Below, piece by piece: positions 1 through 8,512 of a stretch of 61,990 nucleotides of DNA (the first letter of the stretch is position 1; every line of letters starts with the position of its first letter). The position numbers and the translations under genes are program-made. The notes under the pieces are model-generated. The model saw only the letters and a list, made by a program, of their open reading frames with translations, was not told the origin of the DNA and searched no databases. The stretch covers positions 244,085 through 306,074 of the forward strand of contig NZ_PGFZ01000006.1 of the NCBI RefSeq assembly GCF_002923755.1, written 5' to 3'. The stretch comes from Methylovulum psychrotolerans. GTDB lineage: Bacteria; Pseudomonadota; Gammaproteobacteria; Methylococcales; Methylomonadaceae.

Positions 1-115
1 GTCGAGTAGTCCCCAGAAGCGATAGTGCCTGTGTTTTCACGAAGCGAAGCGGAAGTGAAAATGCAGGCTATACGAAATCGCGTCGAGTCATTGGAGAGCA
101 TGTGAGCCACCCCTT

Positions 116-239
116 GTTGGGTGGCGAGCGAGTGACCAGGACGGCTGGGGCAGCCGAAGGCATAAGCGGTCGCGTGATTTTTGCTGATTGACCGGCAAGG
201 ATGCCGAAGCAATCTTTCGCAAAAATAGCGACTCCCCTT
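116..239 (+). repeat. Left copy of a 124-bp inverted repeat shared with the window's right end
   Basis: Positions 116-239 are the exact reverse complement of 61867-61990, base for base over 124 nt; identity stops abruptly at 240 versus 61866. It is probably a dispersed repeat of this genome. A 13-nt piece (ataagcggtcgcg) recurs near 8692. What the repeat is cannot be told from this window. Confidence 0.9.
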
Positions 240-326
240 CCTAGCGTCTTATCAACTTGTCCGAGAGAACTGACTATGAACATGCAGCCATTCCAATTCC
301 ATCTGCTAGGGCAATAAGGATGCCTC

Positions 327-359
327 CGAAAAAGTGTAACAAGTTGTTACACTTTTTCG
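327..359. repeat. Perfect 33-nt palindrome
   Basis: Two 16-nt arms (cgaaaaagtgtaacaa and its exact complement) surround a single central G. As RNA the arms would make a long hairpin. As DNA the core GTGTAACAnnTGTTACAC has the shape of a dimeric repressor operator. It lies about 180 bp before the phosphopantetheinyl transferase. No U-tract follows directly, so a simple intrinsic terminator is less likely. Confidence 0.6.
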
Positions 360-539
360 CTTTTGATAAAATCAACTAAAAAGCGCTTTTTTCCTTATGA
401 CGTTTTTATGCGCCCATCCTTGTATGGCGGTTGGGTTTATTGTGCTAGGGATAGCATCTAAAAGACAGTCAACGGCACACGGACACCTTGGCCATACCTG
501 CCTTAAGTGTGTTATTTATCGGCCTTTTTTAATGAACCT

Positions 540-1340
540 ATGGCACTATTTCTCGAAAAAGACGGCATCCACCTGTGGTTTGCTTATCCTGACGAAATAA
601 ATGATCAGGCATTGCTGTTAAGTTATGCCGACCTGCTCAATGATGAAGAGCAAAACCGCTGGCAACGGTTTCATTTTGCCCGGCATCGGCAGCAATATCT
701 CATCACGCGGGCATTGTTGCGCACCACGCTGTCATGTTATAGGGATATTGAACCTAAGGCTTGGCGTTTTGACTTCAACGCCTATGGCAAGCCCGAAATC
801 GCCCAGAGCCAGAACCAAACGGGTTTGCCTATCCGCTTTAACCTATCGCACACCGATGGCCTGATTATGTGCGGGATTGCCTTAACGCATGATGTGGGTG
901 TGGATGTAGAACATAAAGCCAAAGACCGTGCTAGTCTGAATATCGCCGAACATTATTTTGCCAAAGCAGAAATTGCCGGGCTCAAGCAAATCCCTGAACA
1001 CCAAAAGCCGCAACGTTTTTTTGAATATTGGACATTAAAAGAAGCGTATATCAAAGCCAGGGGCATGGGCCTATCATTACCCTTAGACCAATTCAGCTTC
1101 ATAATGCCAGAACAACAACGGGTACAAATTGCTTTTGAACCGGGTATGCAGGATAATCCCGACCATTGGCAGTTTTGGCGGTTATACCCGTCACCGCAGC
1201 ATATCGCGGCGGTGGCCGTTAATGCGCCGCCCCATAACGGTTTCCGATTGTCCGCCTGTAAAGTGGTGCCCTTGCAAAGCCGCGTGCCGCTGCCGATATC
1301 CGCTATGCTGGCTTCTTCCAATAATCACTCCCTTGCCTAA
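540..1340 (+). CDS. 4'-phosphopantetheinyl transferase (Sfp/AcpT superfamily)
   Basis: Transfers the phosphopantetheine arm from coenzyme A to a serine of acyl- or peptidyl-carrier proteins in the cytoplasm. The protein is 266 residues, normal for the Sfp-type group. The two family motifs are present: GVDVE at 120-124, whose D122 and E124 bind magnesium, and WTLKEAYIK from residue 164, with the conserved K167 and E168. The ATG at 540 is chosen because it gives a typical N-terminus; an in-frame GTG at 507 would add 11 residues, and neither has a clear ribosome site. It stands alone, with no carrier-protein or synthase gene beside it, so its partner is encoded elsewhere. The family call is firm; the choice between a housekeeping AcpS-like role and secondary metabolism is open. 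Confidence 0.88.
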   Translation: MALFLEKDGIHLWFAYPDEINDQALLLSYADLLNDEEQNRWQRFHFARHRQQYLITRALLRTTLSCYRDIEPKAWRFDFNAYGKPEIAQSQNQTGLPIRFNLSHTDGLIMCGIALTHDVGVDVEHKAKDRASLNIAEHYFAKAEIAGLKQIPEHQKPQRFFEYWTLKEAYIKARGMGLSLPLDQFSFIMPEQQRVQIAFEPGMQDNPDHWQFWRLYPSPQHIAAVAVNAPPHNGFRLSACKVVPLQSRVPLPISAMLASSNNHSLA

Positions 1341-1868
1341 GCATAGGTGCTAGCCCTGCCATTAAGTTAAGGGATTATGCTTTGTATTTCAACAGTATAG
1401 AGATTAAGAATGTCGTAAGTTAATCCTATCTTGTTGAAATTATAAGTACAATTTCTTAACTTAATGGCAGTGACGCGCTGCGTACCCTCAGAGGCATAAA
1501 TGGGAATGCAGATGGGACGCGCTGCGTCCCGTCACGGCTAAGGTGTGTTGCATGGATGCTATAAAATGCCCGATGGTTTGGTGTTACGCCGCAACATCTA
1601 GCGTGCCATTTTCATCAACTTATGCACCGATTAGGTGTTTTTGCACCATTTCAATAAGTGCCAAGCCCATTTTTGAACCGTAATATTAACGGTTCTCACT
1701 GTAGAAAAAATAGAGCCTTTATTTTATCTGTTTGAATTACAATTTATTTTTTTAAGAACTAGGGATCGCTGGCGAAATAGTGGAAGTTGTTCAGATTTTA
1801 TATCGCGGTATAAATATTGCTTGTTATTAAGTATCACGTTATTCACACGTCCCCATCCTAAAAGCTAA
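1341..1868. other. Intergenic region without a gene
   Basis: Besides the nested inverted repeat at 1356-1470, it contains a GC-rich module near 1471-1545. There, gtaccctcagaggcataa (1482-1499) is the exact complement of 36809-36826 in the cobalamin operon, followed by a small hairpin (gggacgc-gct-gcgtccc). The last 200 bp are AT-rich and probably hold the promoter of the GGDEF/EAL gene. No open frame looks real. Confidence 0.5.
1356..1470. repeat. Nested inverted-repeat element
   Basis: A 16-nt arm at 1356-1371 (ctgccattaagttaag) pairs perfectly with 1455-1470. Inside it, 1386-1394 (atttcaaca) pairs perfectly with 1432-1440. The two concentric stems begin 16 nt after the upstream stop codon. 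It could be a small non-autonomous mobile element or a structured 3' RNA; there is no coding potential. Confidence 0.6.
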
Positions 1869-3995
1869 ATGCCCCCGTCTGTGCTATCCATAAGATTTAA
1901 CCCCAGTCTGAACAGCTTGCTGGAGGACAGGGAACGTATGTTAAGTACCCTTATGAGCAATCTTAAGGGGATGGTCTACTGTTGCTTGCCGGATGAGAAC
2001 TGGACAATGCTGTTTGTCAGCGACGGCTGTAGGCGGCTGACGGGTTACGATACCGAAGACCTGATTTTAAATCAGCGGATAAGCTATGAAGAGCTAACGT
2101 ATAGTGATGACCGCGCCTGGGTGCGGACGCTAATAGAAAATGCGCTGCACCGCCGAGAACGCTTTGAACTGGAATACCGGATTGTCCATGCCGACGGGAC
2201 TATCCGTTGGATACAGGAGAGCGGTAGCCCGCTATTTGATGGCAATGGGGTGTTATTGGCATTGGAAGGCTTTATTCAGGATGTCACCCGCCACAAGCAA
2301 AGCGAACAAGCGGCCCGCGATGCCGAAGAGCGTTACCGTTCCATTTTTGAAAATGCCAGTGAAGGCATATACCAAACCAGCCCCTCCGGGCAGTATCTTA
2401 ATTTTAACCCTGCCTTAGCCCAGATTTACGGCTACGACTCCCCGGATGATTTGGTGCGGGGCATACTCGACATTCAAAAGCAATTGTATGTCGACCCTAG
2501 CAAACGCGCCGAATTTATCGCTTTAATGTCGGCGCACGGAAAAATCCAAAATTTCGAATCACAAGTTTACCGTAAAAATGGCGACATCATTTGGATCAGC
2601 GAAAATGCCCGCGAAGTCTATGATGCTGAGGGCAAGCTGCGCTTTTATGAAGGGACGGTCGAAGATATTTCCGAGCGTAAAAATTACGAACAAATGATCG
2701 AATATCAAGCCACGCACGACAACTTGACAGGCTTGCCTAACCGGACAATGCTTGCCGATAGGCTGTTGCAATGTATGAGCTTTGCCGATAGCAATGGCAG
2801 TAAATTGGCGGTGGCCTTTATTGACCTCGACCAATTTAAATTCATCAATGACAGTATGGGGCATCATATTGGTGATGGCTTACTGGTGACGATGGCAAAC
2901 CGCCTGGTCCGGTGCGCCCATGAAACCGATACTGTGATCAGGTTAGGTGGGGATGAATTTGTGCTGATCCTGACTGGCCTGAAAAAAATTGAGGACATTG
3001 CCAGAAGCATGGAGTGCATCCTCACCGCAGTGGCCGCACCTTGTATGATTGAAGGGCGTGATTTTGTGGTTTCATGCAGCATTGGCATTAGCGTTTACCC
3101 TGATGACGGAGCCAACCCCAATACCCTGCTGAAACATGCCGATTCGGCGATGTACAAGGCTAAAGAATCAGGCCGCAATAACTTCCAATTTTATACCCGC
3201 CAGTTGAATAAAGTCGTGACTGAGCGCATCGAAATTGAATATCGGCTTCGGCGGGCAATAAAATTTGATGAATTCATTCTGCATTACCAGCCTCAAGTCG
3301 ATTTAAAGAGCGGGGACGTGTACGGTGTCGAAGCCCTGATCCGCTGGCAACGGCTGGGCGAGCCTTTAATCCCGCCCGTAAAGTTTATTCCGATTGCCGA
3401 AGAGACCGGGCAAATTGAAGAAATAGGCCGCTGGGTGTTGGAAACGGCGTGCCGGAAAGCGGTCGAGTTCAAAAACGTTTTAGGAAGACCCATCACTATT
3501 GCCGTTAATGTCTCGCCGCGACAGTTCCGCAAAACAGACTTGGTCAGTACGGTAAAATCCGTACTCAAAAGCTCGAAATTGGCGCCGGACTGTCTGGAGT
3601 TGGAAATTACCGAAAACTGCCTGGTCCAAGATACCCGCCACTTCATCAAAACCTTGCATGACCTTAAGGCGTTAGGTATCAAGTTGGCAATTGATGATTT
3701 TGGTACCGGTTATTCCAGTATGGCGTATTTAAAAGATTTTCCGGTGGACAGGTTAAAAATTGATAAAGTATTTGTCGGCAATTTGGAAACCGAGCCGACG
3801 AATGCTGCCATTCTTAAGGCCATCGTCGCACTGGGCCACAGTCTAAACCTGAAAATCGTCGCCGAAGGTGTGGAAACGGCCTATCAGCAAGCTTTTCTGC
3901 ATGAGCTAGGCTGCGATGAATTTCAAGGCTACTATTTCAGCAAACCCTTATCGGCAAAAGCATTGATGGTGTTACTGAATAAAAATAGAGCTTAA
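1869..3995 (+). CDS. PAS-PAS-GGDEF-EAL cyclic-di-GMP turnover protein
   Basis: A 708-residue cytoplasmic signalling protein. Order: short N-terminus, PAS/PAC about 25-140, PAS/PAC about 155-275, GGDEF domain about 285-450 with an intact GGDEF at 360-364, then an EAL domain about 460-705. The EAL domain keeps EAL (488-490), ITEN, IDDFGTGYSS, KIDKVFV, AEGVET and QGYYFSKP, so a working phosphodiesterase is likely. The diguanylate cyclase site is intact, but the usual RxxD inhibitory site five residues before it reads HETD. The gene is monocistronic, so no partner is indicated. Whether it mainly makes or degrades c-di-GMP cannot be read from the sequence; PAS ligands are unknown. There is no clear ribosome site, and a start at one of the downstream methionines (for example residue 24) is possible. 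Confidence 0.9.
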   Translation: MPPSVLSIRFNPSLNSLLEDRERMLSTLMSNLKGMVYCCLPDENWTMLFVSDGCRRLTGYDTEDLILNQRISYEELTYSDDRAWVRTLIENALHRRERFELEYRIVHADGTIRWIQESGSPLFDGNGVLLALEGFIQDVTRHKQSEQAARDAEERYRSIFENASEGIYQTSPSGQYLNFNPALAQIYGYDSPDDLVRGILDIQKQLYVDPSKRAEFIALMSAHGKIQNFESQVYRKNGDIIWISENAREVYDAEGKLRFYEGTVEDISERKNYEQMIEYQATHDNLTGLPNRTMLADRLLQCMSFADSNGSKLAVAFIDLDQFKFINDSMGHHIGDGLLVTMANRLVRCAHETDTVIRLGGDEFVLILTGLKKIEDIARSMECILTAVAAPCMIEGRDFVVSCSIGISVYPDDGANPNTLLKHADSAMYKAKESGRNNFQFYTRQLNKVVTERIEIEYRLRRAIKFDEFILHYQPQVDLKSGDVYGVEALIRWQRLGEPLIPPVKFIPIAEETGQIEEIGRWVLETACRKAVEFKNVLGRPITIAVNVSPRQFRKTDLVSTVKSVLKSSKLAPDCLELEITENCLVQDTRHFIKTLHDLKALGIKLAIDDFGTGYSSMAYLKDFPVDRLKIDKVFVGNLETEPTNAAILKAIVALGHSLNLKIVAEGVETAYQQAFLHELGCDEFQGYYFSKPLSAKALMVLLNKNRA

Positions 3996-4294
3996 AAAAT
4001 ATTAGGCCGAAACGGTGAATCCTCAAACCGAAAACTTAGCCGTTCACAGTATAAGTGCAAATTAATGAGAGCATAATATCGCCGATAGGGCGGCGGCAGA
4101 TCAGCAAGTTTAACAAAATAGCAGCATTTCCCTATCATCGGTAATTTGCTAAAATTCTTTTTTATTTATGATAAGCTATTGAAAAATAATATAAAAAATA
4201 CATAAAAACCGCATGGCATGTTTTCTGCGTTACTAGATAAACACCTGTTTAATGAAAATCAGTGTCTTTAATCTAAAACTCAGGAAAAAATGCT
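3996..4294. other. Intergenic region with dispersed motif and porin promoter
   Basis: Holds one copy of a 26-nt dispersed motif (ccgaaaacttagccgttc..., 4028-4053) that recurs at 36708-36733 (inverted), 36846-36871 and 55917-55942. It also holds an AT-rich tract and a sigma-54-like promoter at 4214-4228. No gene is seen. Confidence 0.6.
4214..4228 (+). promoter_or_regulatory. Sigma-54 (-24/-12) promoter candidate before the porin
   Basis: TGGCATG-4-CTGC against the consensus TGGCACG-4-TTGC, with the correct GG to GC spacing, ending 66 bp before the porin ATG. It resembles the sulfur-cluster promoters at 8873 and 17517, but no clear GCTGCT/AGCAGC palindrome lies upstream. Membership in the same regulon is therefore unproven. 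Confidence 0.55.
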
Positions 4295-5737
4295 ATGAAT
4301 AACTTACCTACCAACCAACCCTTGCACGACAACAGGCAAGCACTTGCCTATCCCTATCAAAATGTCCGGCACGGTGTCAGTTACGCGCTGATTGTCGGCT
4401 GCATTTTGTCGCCTTCTTTGGCATCGGCCAAAGGCGTCAGCAAGGAAACCGTGCTGCTGCGCAAGCAAATGCAGGAATATCAACAGCAGCTTGAGGTGAC
4501 GAATACACGCCTGCAAGAATTGGAACAGCGCGAAGCCGCCAGGAATGCCCCTAAGTATCAGGATACTGTCGGCAAGACCGCAGTTGTCCAGGACACGCCA
4601 ACGGCCAAGGGCCGTAATGTCCAAGAACAAGCCGATGTGGAAGATCCGGTGGCTGCGAAAGTGCCGGTTGAACGTTATCTGAAAGGTTTTTATGACGGCG
4701 GCTTTAGCCTGCGGACGCAAGACAATAAATTTTCTTTGACCATCAATGGGCTGGCCCAATCCCGATATACCTTGAGTTTGCCCAACAAAGCGGCTGGCAA
4801 TGATAACCAAACCTTCGACTTGGCGCTGGGCAGGTTGTTTTTCTCAGGCACAGCATTTGACCCCAAACTGTCGTATTTCTTTTTCTATCAGACCAGCACG
4901 CTCAGCAATAACAGCAGCGTCAGCACCATTGACTGGTGGGGCAAATATCAATTGGGTGATGTGGGCATTAAGACCGGACGTATTTTGCCGCAATATTCCC
5001 GGCAATTTTATACCGACATAGGCAAATACTTGTTTATGGACTTACAAGCCCCCGAATATGCGTTTAGTTTACAGAGAACGCCCGGTGCCGAAGCGATGTG
5101 GAAACCCGGCAAATGGACATTGAGCCTGACCGCAGGTAATGGTGTTAGGGCGTTGGATTCAGGGACGCAACAAAATGTCGGCACTAAAATTGCCGGAATC
5201 GGCCGTATCGTCTATGACGTGCTGGCCCCTTATGATTATGTGCAGGAAACCTCCCCGGCGGGTATCGGCACGCCGCAATTATCCGTCGGTGCCGCGTTTG
5301 GTTTCAACCCGGTTGATGCCAGTTCCGGCTTACAGAACGTCAGTGTCGGTACCGACACTTATAACGGCACGGCGGACATCGGTTATCGGTATCAGTATTT
5401 CAGCACGGAAGCGGCGTTCTTTTGGCGGCAAAACAATCGCCTGCAACGCATTGTCGGCCCCTCCACGACCAACGATTACGGTTGGTATTGGCAGGCGGGT
5501 TATTATGTGTTGCCAAAACGCTTAGAATTGGCCGGTACCGCCAACCAAGTGTTGTTCGAATACCAAGACGGCAGCCCGTTCAAAAATCAAACCGTCGGTT
5601 CAGTGGGGCTGAACTATTACTTCTACGAGCACAATTTCAAGTTACAGACCGATTATAGCTATATAACAGGTAAAGATTGGGCAGACCATACCTTGAATGA
5701 CAGCCGTTTACGCGTCCAAGCGCAGGTTTATTTTTAA
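4295..5737 (+). CDS. Outer-membrane porin, OprP/DcaP-like
   Basis: A 480-residue predicted outer-membrane channel. A long N-terminal leader with a hydrophobic stretch (about residues 28-45, ending ASA) looks like a signal peptide. It is followed by a short coiled coil (about 50-80, rich in Q, E, L) and a linker. From about residue 125 comes a beta-barrel with alternating aromatic strands, ending in VQAQVYF, the terminal-aromatic signal used by the BAM machine. A coiled coil before a barrel is typical of the DcaP-like trimeric porins, a family with a preference for small anions; the substrate here is unknown. The start at 4295 follows an AGGA ribosome site. A sigma-54-like promoter lies 66 bp upstream, and the sulfur cluster begins 400 bp downstream, so a role in uptake of sulfonates or related anions is a reasonable guess. 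Confidence 0.8.
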   Translation: MNNLPTNQPLHDNRQALAYPYQNVRHGVSYALIVGCILSPSLASAKGVSKETVLLRKQMQEYQQQLEVTNTRLQELEQREAARNAPKYQDTVGKTAVVQDTPTAKGRNVQEQADVEDPVAAKVPVERYLKGFYDGGFSLRTQDNKFSLTINGLAQSRYTLSLPNKAAGNDNQTFDLALGRLFFSGTAFDPKLSYFFFYQTSTLSNNSSVSTIDWWGKYQLGDVGIKTGRILPQYSRQFYTDIGKYLFMDLQAPEYAFSLQRTPGAEAMWKPGKWTLSLTAGNGVRALDSGTQQNVGTKIAGIGRIVYDVLAPYDYVQETSPAGIGTPQLSVGAAFGFNPVDASSGLQNVSVGTDTYNGTADIGYRYQYFSTEAAFFWRQNNRLQRIVGPSTTNDYGWYWQAGYYVLPKRLELAGTANQVLFEYQDGSPFKNQTVGSVGLNYYFYEHNFKLQTDYSYITGKDWADHTLNDSRLRVQAQVYF

Positions 5738-5745
5738 ATGCCGCT

Positions 5746-5778
5746 CCCCCTTTGGTACGGCTAAGGTACCAAAGGGGG
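5746..5778. terminator. Hairpin after the porin gene
   Basis: A perfect 13-bp stem (ccccctttggtac with its complement) and a 7-nt loop begin 9 nt after the porin stop. No U-run follows, so it may act as a transcript end stabiliser or a two-way terminator. Confidence 0.5.
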
Positions 5779-6085
5779 GAATTTGCTAGGCTTTTATACC
5801 CGATCATCAAGTTTTTCATAAAACCCGCCCCGAATAATATTACAGACGCTGGTTCCCAAGCGCCGGCTTGGGAACCTTGCTTTCCGAAGCTCTCGCTTCG
5901 GGAATTCTGGACACTAACATTTCCCTATGCCGTTCAGATAGGCTCGCAAAGCGGTTTTGGCGTAGCCGCTGAGTCTTTTTGGAATTCTCGAAGCAGGAGC
6001 TTCTTGTAGGCTGGTTGCCAAGCCGGAGCTTGGGAACCAGCACAAAAGGGGGAATTTGTTAGGCTTTTATACCCGATCATCAAGT
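5775..6085. repeat. 38-bp direct repeats bracketing a palindromic insert
   Basis: Positions 5775-5812 and 6048-6085 (gggggaatttgctaggcttt...) match at 37 of 38 bases. Between them, ggttcccaagc-type palindromes appear at about 5853-5876 and 6013-6037 in facing orientation. The insert has no gene. It looks like a palindromic repeat unit that was inserted or duplicated together with its flank. The gene-free stretch 5738-6128 is fully accounted for by this and the hairpin. Confidence 0.65.
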
Positions 6086-6128
6086 ATTAGGAATACAACC
6101 AAACTAAGGGCGACAAAAAAGCAGCCAT

Positions 6129-7259
6129 TTATCTGATTGCACTAATCGCCCCCATTTTGATTAACCGCGCCCTGACGATATTACGGCTAACCCCCAGTAA
6201 TTTGGCGGTTTGGGTCGCATTGTTATGGCAATAGTTATAAGCCGCCTTAATAATGCTTTCTTCCAAATGGTTATAAAGGTCTTTTTTTTCCGTCTCAAAC
6301 AATTGGTACAGGGCATCATTCAGGCGTGAATTAGATTCCGCTTCATGGCCATAGACATTATTTTCCCTAGGCTTTTGTAGCTGCATACAGGACAATTGCA
6401 GGTCTTCGCTGCGGACGACATGGTTTTTGCAAATGAGCAGGGCATAATGTATGACATTTTCCAATTCCCTGATATTGCCCGGCCAAGTATGTCTTAACAG
6501 CTTATTTTTGGCCTGTTCGTCCAAGGTGATGTCATTATAGCCTAGCCTGCGCCGGTATTCGGCAACGAAGTATTCCGCCAAAGGGAGAATATCCCCGGGG
6601 CGGTTCCTTAAGGTCGGCAACTCCAGATGCGCAACCCGCAGGCGATAGAACAAATCCTCGCGGAAATGCCCCGCCAGCACGGCTTCTTCCAGGCGCACAT
6701 TGGTCGCCGCCACCAACCTTAAATTAATGGGGATGGGTTTCCTCGCCCCCAGCCTTACCACCTCGCGTTCCTGAAGCACCCTGAGCAATTTTACCTGAAT
6801 GCTCAGCGGCAAGTCGCCGATCTCATCCAGAAACAAGGTTCCGGTATCGGCGGCTTCAAACCAGCCGGCCTTACTGGAAAATGCGCCCGTGAACGCACCT
6901 TTTTCATGGCCGAACAATTCGCTTTCCACCAAACTTTCCGATAAGGAACCGCAGTTGACGGCGACAAATGGCTTATCTTTGCGGTGGCTCAATTCGTGGA
7001 TATAGCGGGCAATCAGCTCTTTGCCCGTCCCCGTTTCACCGATCACCAGCACATTGGCATCACTGGGGGCGATCATTTTTATCTGGTTAAGCAGGGCGAT
7101 GGATTTGGGGTCTTCAAAGACTTGTGCCGTCGCCCTGATGGAGGTCGTCAGTTCATGGGGGTTCGGTAGGGTAAGCAAGTTATTTTGCTTCTCTATCGGC
7201 TGGTTCGCTATTTTTTGCTCAGGAAAAAATTCGAAAAAAGGTTTGCTAGTATTATTCAT
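6129..7259 (-). CDS. Sigma-54-dependent activator, SfnR-like
   Basis: A 376-residue enhancer-binding protein that would open sigma-54 promoters by ATP hydrolysis. Visible: Walker A GETGTGKE (74-81), the sigma-54 contact loop GAFTGA (121-126), Walker B LFLDE ending near 146, the FREDLFYRL arginine-finger region, and a C-terminal Fis-type helix-turn-helix (ATQTAKLLGVSRNIVRARL). The first 45 or so residues form no recognisable sensor domain. This matches SfnR of Pseudomonas, which also lacks an input domain and is controlled by its own level. The ATG at 7259 is preferred because it overlaps the stop of the upstream flavoprotein gene as ATGA; a start at 7301 is possible. It is cotranscribed with the DszC-like gene, as in the Pseudomonas sfnECR arrangement. 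It is the obvious candidate to bind the palindromes at 8652-8819 and 17417-17430. Confidence 0.85.
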   Translation of the reverse strand: MNNTSKPFFEFFPEQKIANQPIEKQNNLLTLPNPHELTTSIRATAQVFEDPKSIALLNQIKMIAPSDANVLVIGETGTGKELIARYIHELSHRKDKPFVAVNCGSLSESLVESELFGHEKGAFTGAFSSKAGWFEAADTGTLFLDEIGDLPLSIQVKLLRVLQEREVVRLGARKPIPINLRLVAATNVRLEEAVLAGHFREDLFYRLRVAHLELPTLRNRPGDILPLAEYFVAEYRRRLGYNDITLDEQAKNKLLRHTWPGNIRELENVIHYALLICKNHVVRSEDLQLSCMQLQKPRENNVYGHEAESNSRLNDALYQLFETEKKDLYNHLEESIIKAAYNYCHNNATQTAKLLGVSRNIVRARLIKMGAISAIR

Positions 7260-8467
7260 GAGTAAAATGTCGGTTTTGGGTAAGCTTTGTTCAGTATCCA
7301 TTCCCCTAATTCCTTAATTTTGTAATCCAAAGGGTCATGGAGGGTGTGTGTCCGTAAATTCCGCCAGTGGCGGTCTAGCCTTAAGCCGCCGTGGGTGGCC
7401 CTAGAGCCCATCACCTCAAACATATTGCTGGTGATGTCCATCCCTGTGCGGGTCGCCAGCACTTTTGCCGAGCTGATGGCGATGGCGACCTCGCCGCGTT
7501 CTTCTTCGCCCAGTTGCGTGTCTTGTTGCCAAGCCTTGTCCAATTTGGCCGCAGCCAGGTCGCTTAACACCCGTGTGCTCTCAAGCCCGACATAAAAATT
7601 GCCGTAATGGTTGAGGATATACGGGTCTTGGTTGGCCGCCGCCATGTTGGACGAATGCCAAGGCCTTGCTTCGTTTAAGGTGTATTGCCGGGCATCCTCA
7701 AAAGCCCCTTCGGCAATGCCTAAGTAAATGTTCGTCAGGATCAATTGGGCAACCAAGGGGCGTAAGCAAGAGAAAGGGGTGCTTAACGGCCCCGGTTCGG
7801 CAAGTATTTCATAGTCTTCAACACGGACTTTTTTAAAAATGACACTGCCGCTATCGGTTTGGCGTTGGCCGATATTGTCCCAATCCTGTATGACCGAAAC
7901 GCCTGTCCGGGTAGTCGGAATGGCCGCAATCAATAGCTTGCCGTCCGTTGTGGCGATGGCGGAGACGATGAGCATTTCCGAATCGATCGCCCCCGAACAA
8001 AAGCTTTTTTTGCCGGAAAATTCGTAGCCGCCAAGAAAAGGTTTGGCGGTTAAGCGGGTGTCTAGCGGATTGAGGGCATTGCCCCAAAACCAGTTCAATT
8101 GCGCGGTTTGCTCAAACCAACGCTCCCATTGTTCCGGTTTTGAAAATAGCCGCACCGTCGCCAGCATCAGATGCTGGAACCCGAACACATGCGCCAGCGA
8201 GCTATCGACAGTGGCGATTTTCCTGACGATTTGCATGGTGTCGACCCAATTCGCGCCTTGTCCGCCGTACTTTTTCGGGATAATTAACGCCAACAAGCCG
8301 CTGTTGCGGATTTCGTCCCGCTCCTGCTTTGGTGTCCCTCCCAGATAGTCCCTTTCGACGACGGTCAGGGCAAATAGCTCAGCTAAGTGCTTGGCGATAG
8401 TAAAGGGATCTGGTTGTTCGGCGGTATTTTCTTGAGAGTCGTTGTCAGTGAATTTATTCATATCCAT
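7256..8467 (-). CDS. Acyl-CoA-dehydrogenase-fold flavoprotein, SfnC/SfnB/DszC-like
   Basis: A 403-residue member of the acyl-CoA dehydrogenase fold group that includes the FMNH2-using monooxygenase DszC and the Sfn proteins of sulfur acquisition. Features are the N-terminal helical part (SGLLALIIPKKYGGQG), a middle beta domain with a serine-rich flavin region (SGKKSFCSGA) and the C-terminal four-helix part with HWRNLRTHTLHDP, typical of DszC-like enzymes rather than true acyl-CoA dehydrogenases. It probably oxygenates or desulfurises an organosulfur compound using reduced flavin supplied by a reductase such as the one at 17603. The start follows an AGGAAC ribosome site. A sigma-54-like promoter lies 31 bp upstream, and sfnR-like follows with an ATGA overlap. 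It is a paralogue of the gene at 10089; substrates are unknown. Confidence 0.8.
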   Translation of the reverse strand: MDMNKFTDNDSQENTAEQPDPFTIAKHLAELFALTVVERDYLGGTPKQERDEIRNSGLLALIIPKKYGGQGANWVDTMQIVRKIATVDSSLAHVFGFQHLMLATVRLFSKPEQWERWFEQTAQLNWFWGNALNPLDTRLTAKPFLGGYEFSGKKSFCSGAIDSEMLIVSAIATTDGKLLIAAIPTTRTGVSVIQDWDNIGQRQTDSGSVIFKKVRVEDYEILAEPGPLSTPFSCLRPLVAQLILTNIYLGIAEGAFEDARQYTLNEARPWHSSNMAAANQDPYILNHYGNFYVGLESTRVLSDLAAAKLDKAWQQDTQLGEEERGEVAIAISSAKVLATRTGMDITSNMFEVMGSRATHGGLRLDRHWRNLRTHTLHDPLDYKIKELGEWILNKAYPKPTFYS

Positions 8468-8497
8468 ACAGTGTTCCTAGCCATTTTTAAGGCAAAA

Positions 8498-8512
8498 GCA
8501 TAATCAGTGCCA
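8498..8512 (-). promoter_or_regulatory. Sigma-54 promoter candidate for the leftward flavoprotein-sfnR operon
   Basis: Read on the minus strand it is TGGCACT-4-ATGC, matching TGGCACG-4-TTGC with GG and GC correctly spaced, 31 bp before the start at 8467. A palindrome TGCTGC-4-GCAGCA (8652-8667) lies about 148 bp upstream and a weaker TGCT-5-AGCA (8551-8563) about 45 bp upstream. This would make the activator gene self-regulated. Confidence 0.6.

Larger units (their letters stand above)
1..539. other. Gene-poor left edge with repeats
   Basis: No convincing gene is seen before the phosphopantetheinyl transferase. The stretch holds an imperfect hairpin (about 28-40 pairing with 55-67), half of a 124-bp inverted repeat (116-239) and a perfect 33-nt palindrome (327-359). 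Short open frames here have no start signal or recognisable family and one of them is largely the repeat itself. Confidence 0.6.

Noticed and set aside
68-283. A 71-codon minus-strand frame at the left edge
   Set aside because: More than half of it is the 124-bp repeat, and the rest has no recognisable similarity.
5746-5778. Strong rho-independent terminator
   Set aside because: The stem is perfect but there is no U-tract on either side, so only a hairpin is claimed.
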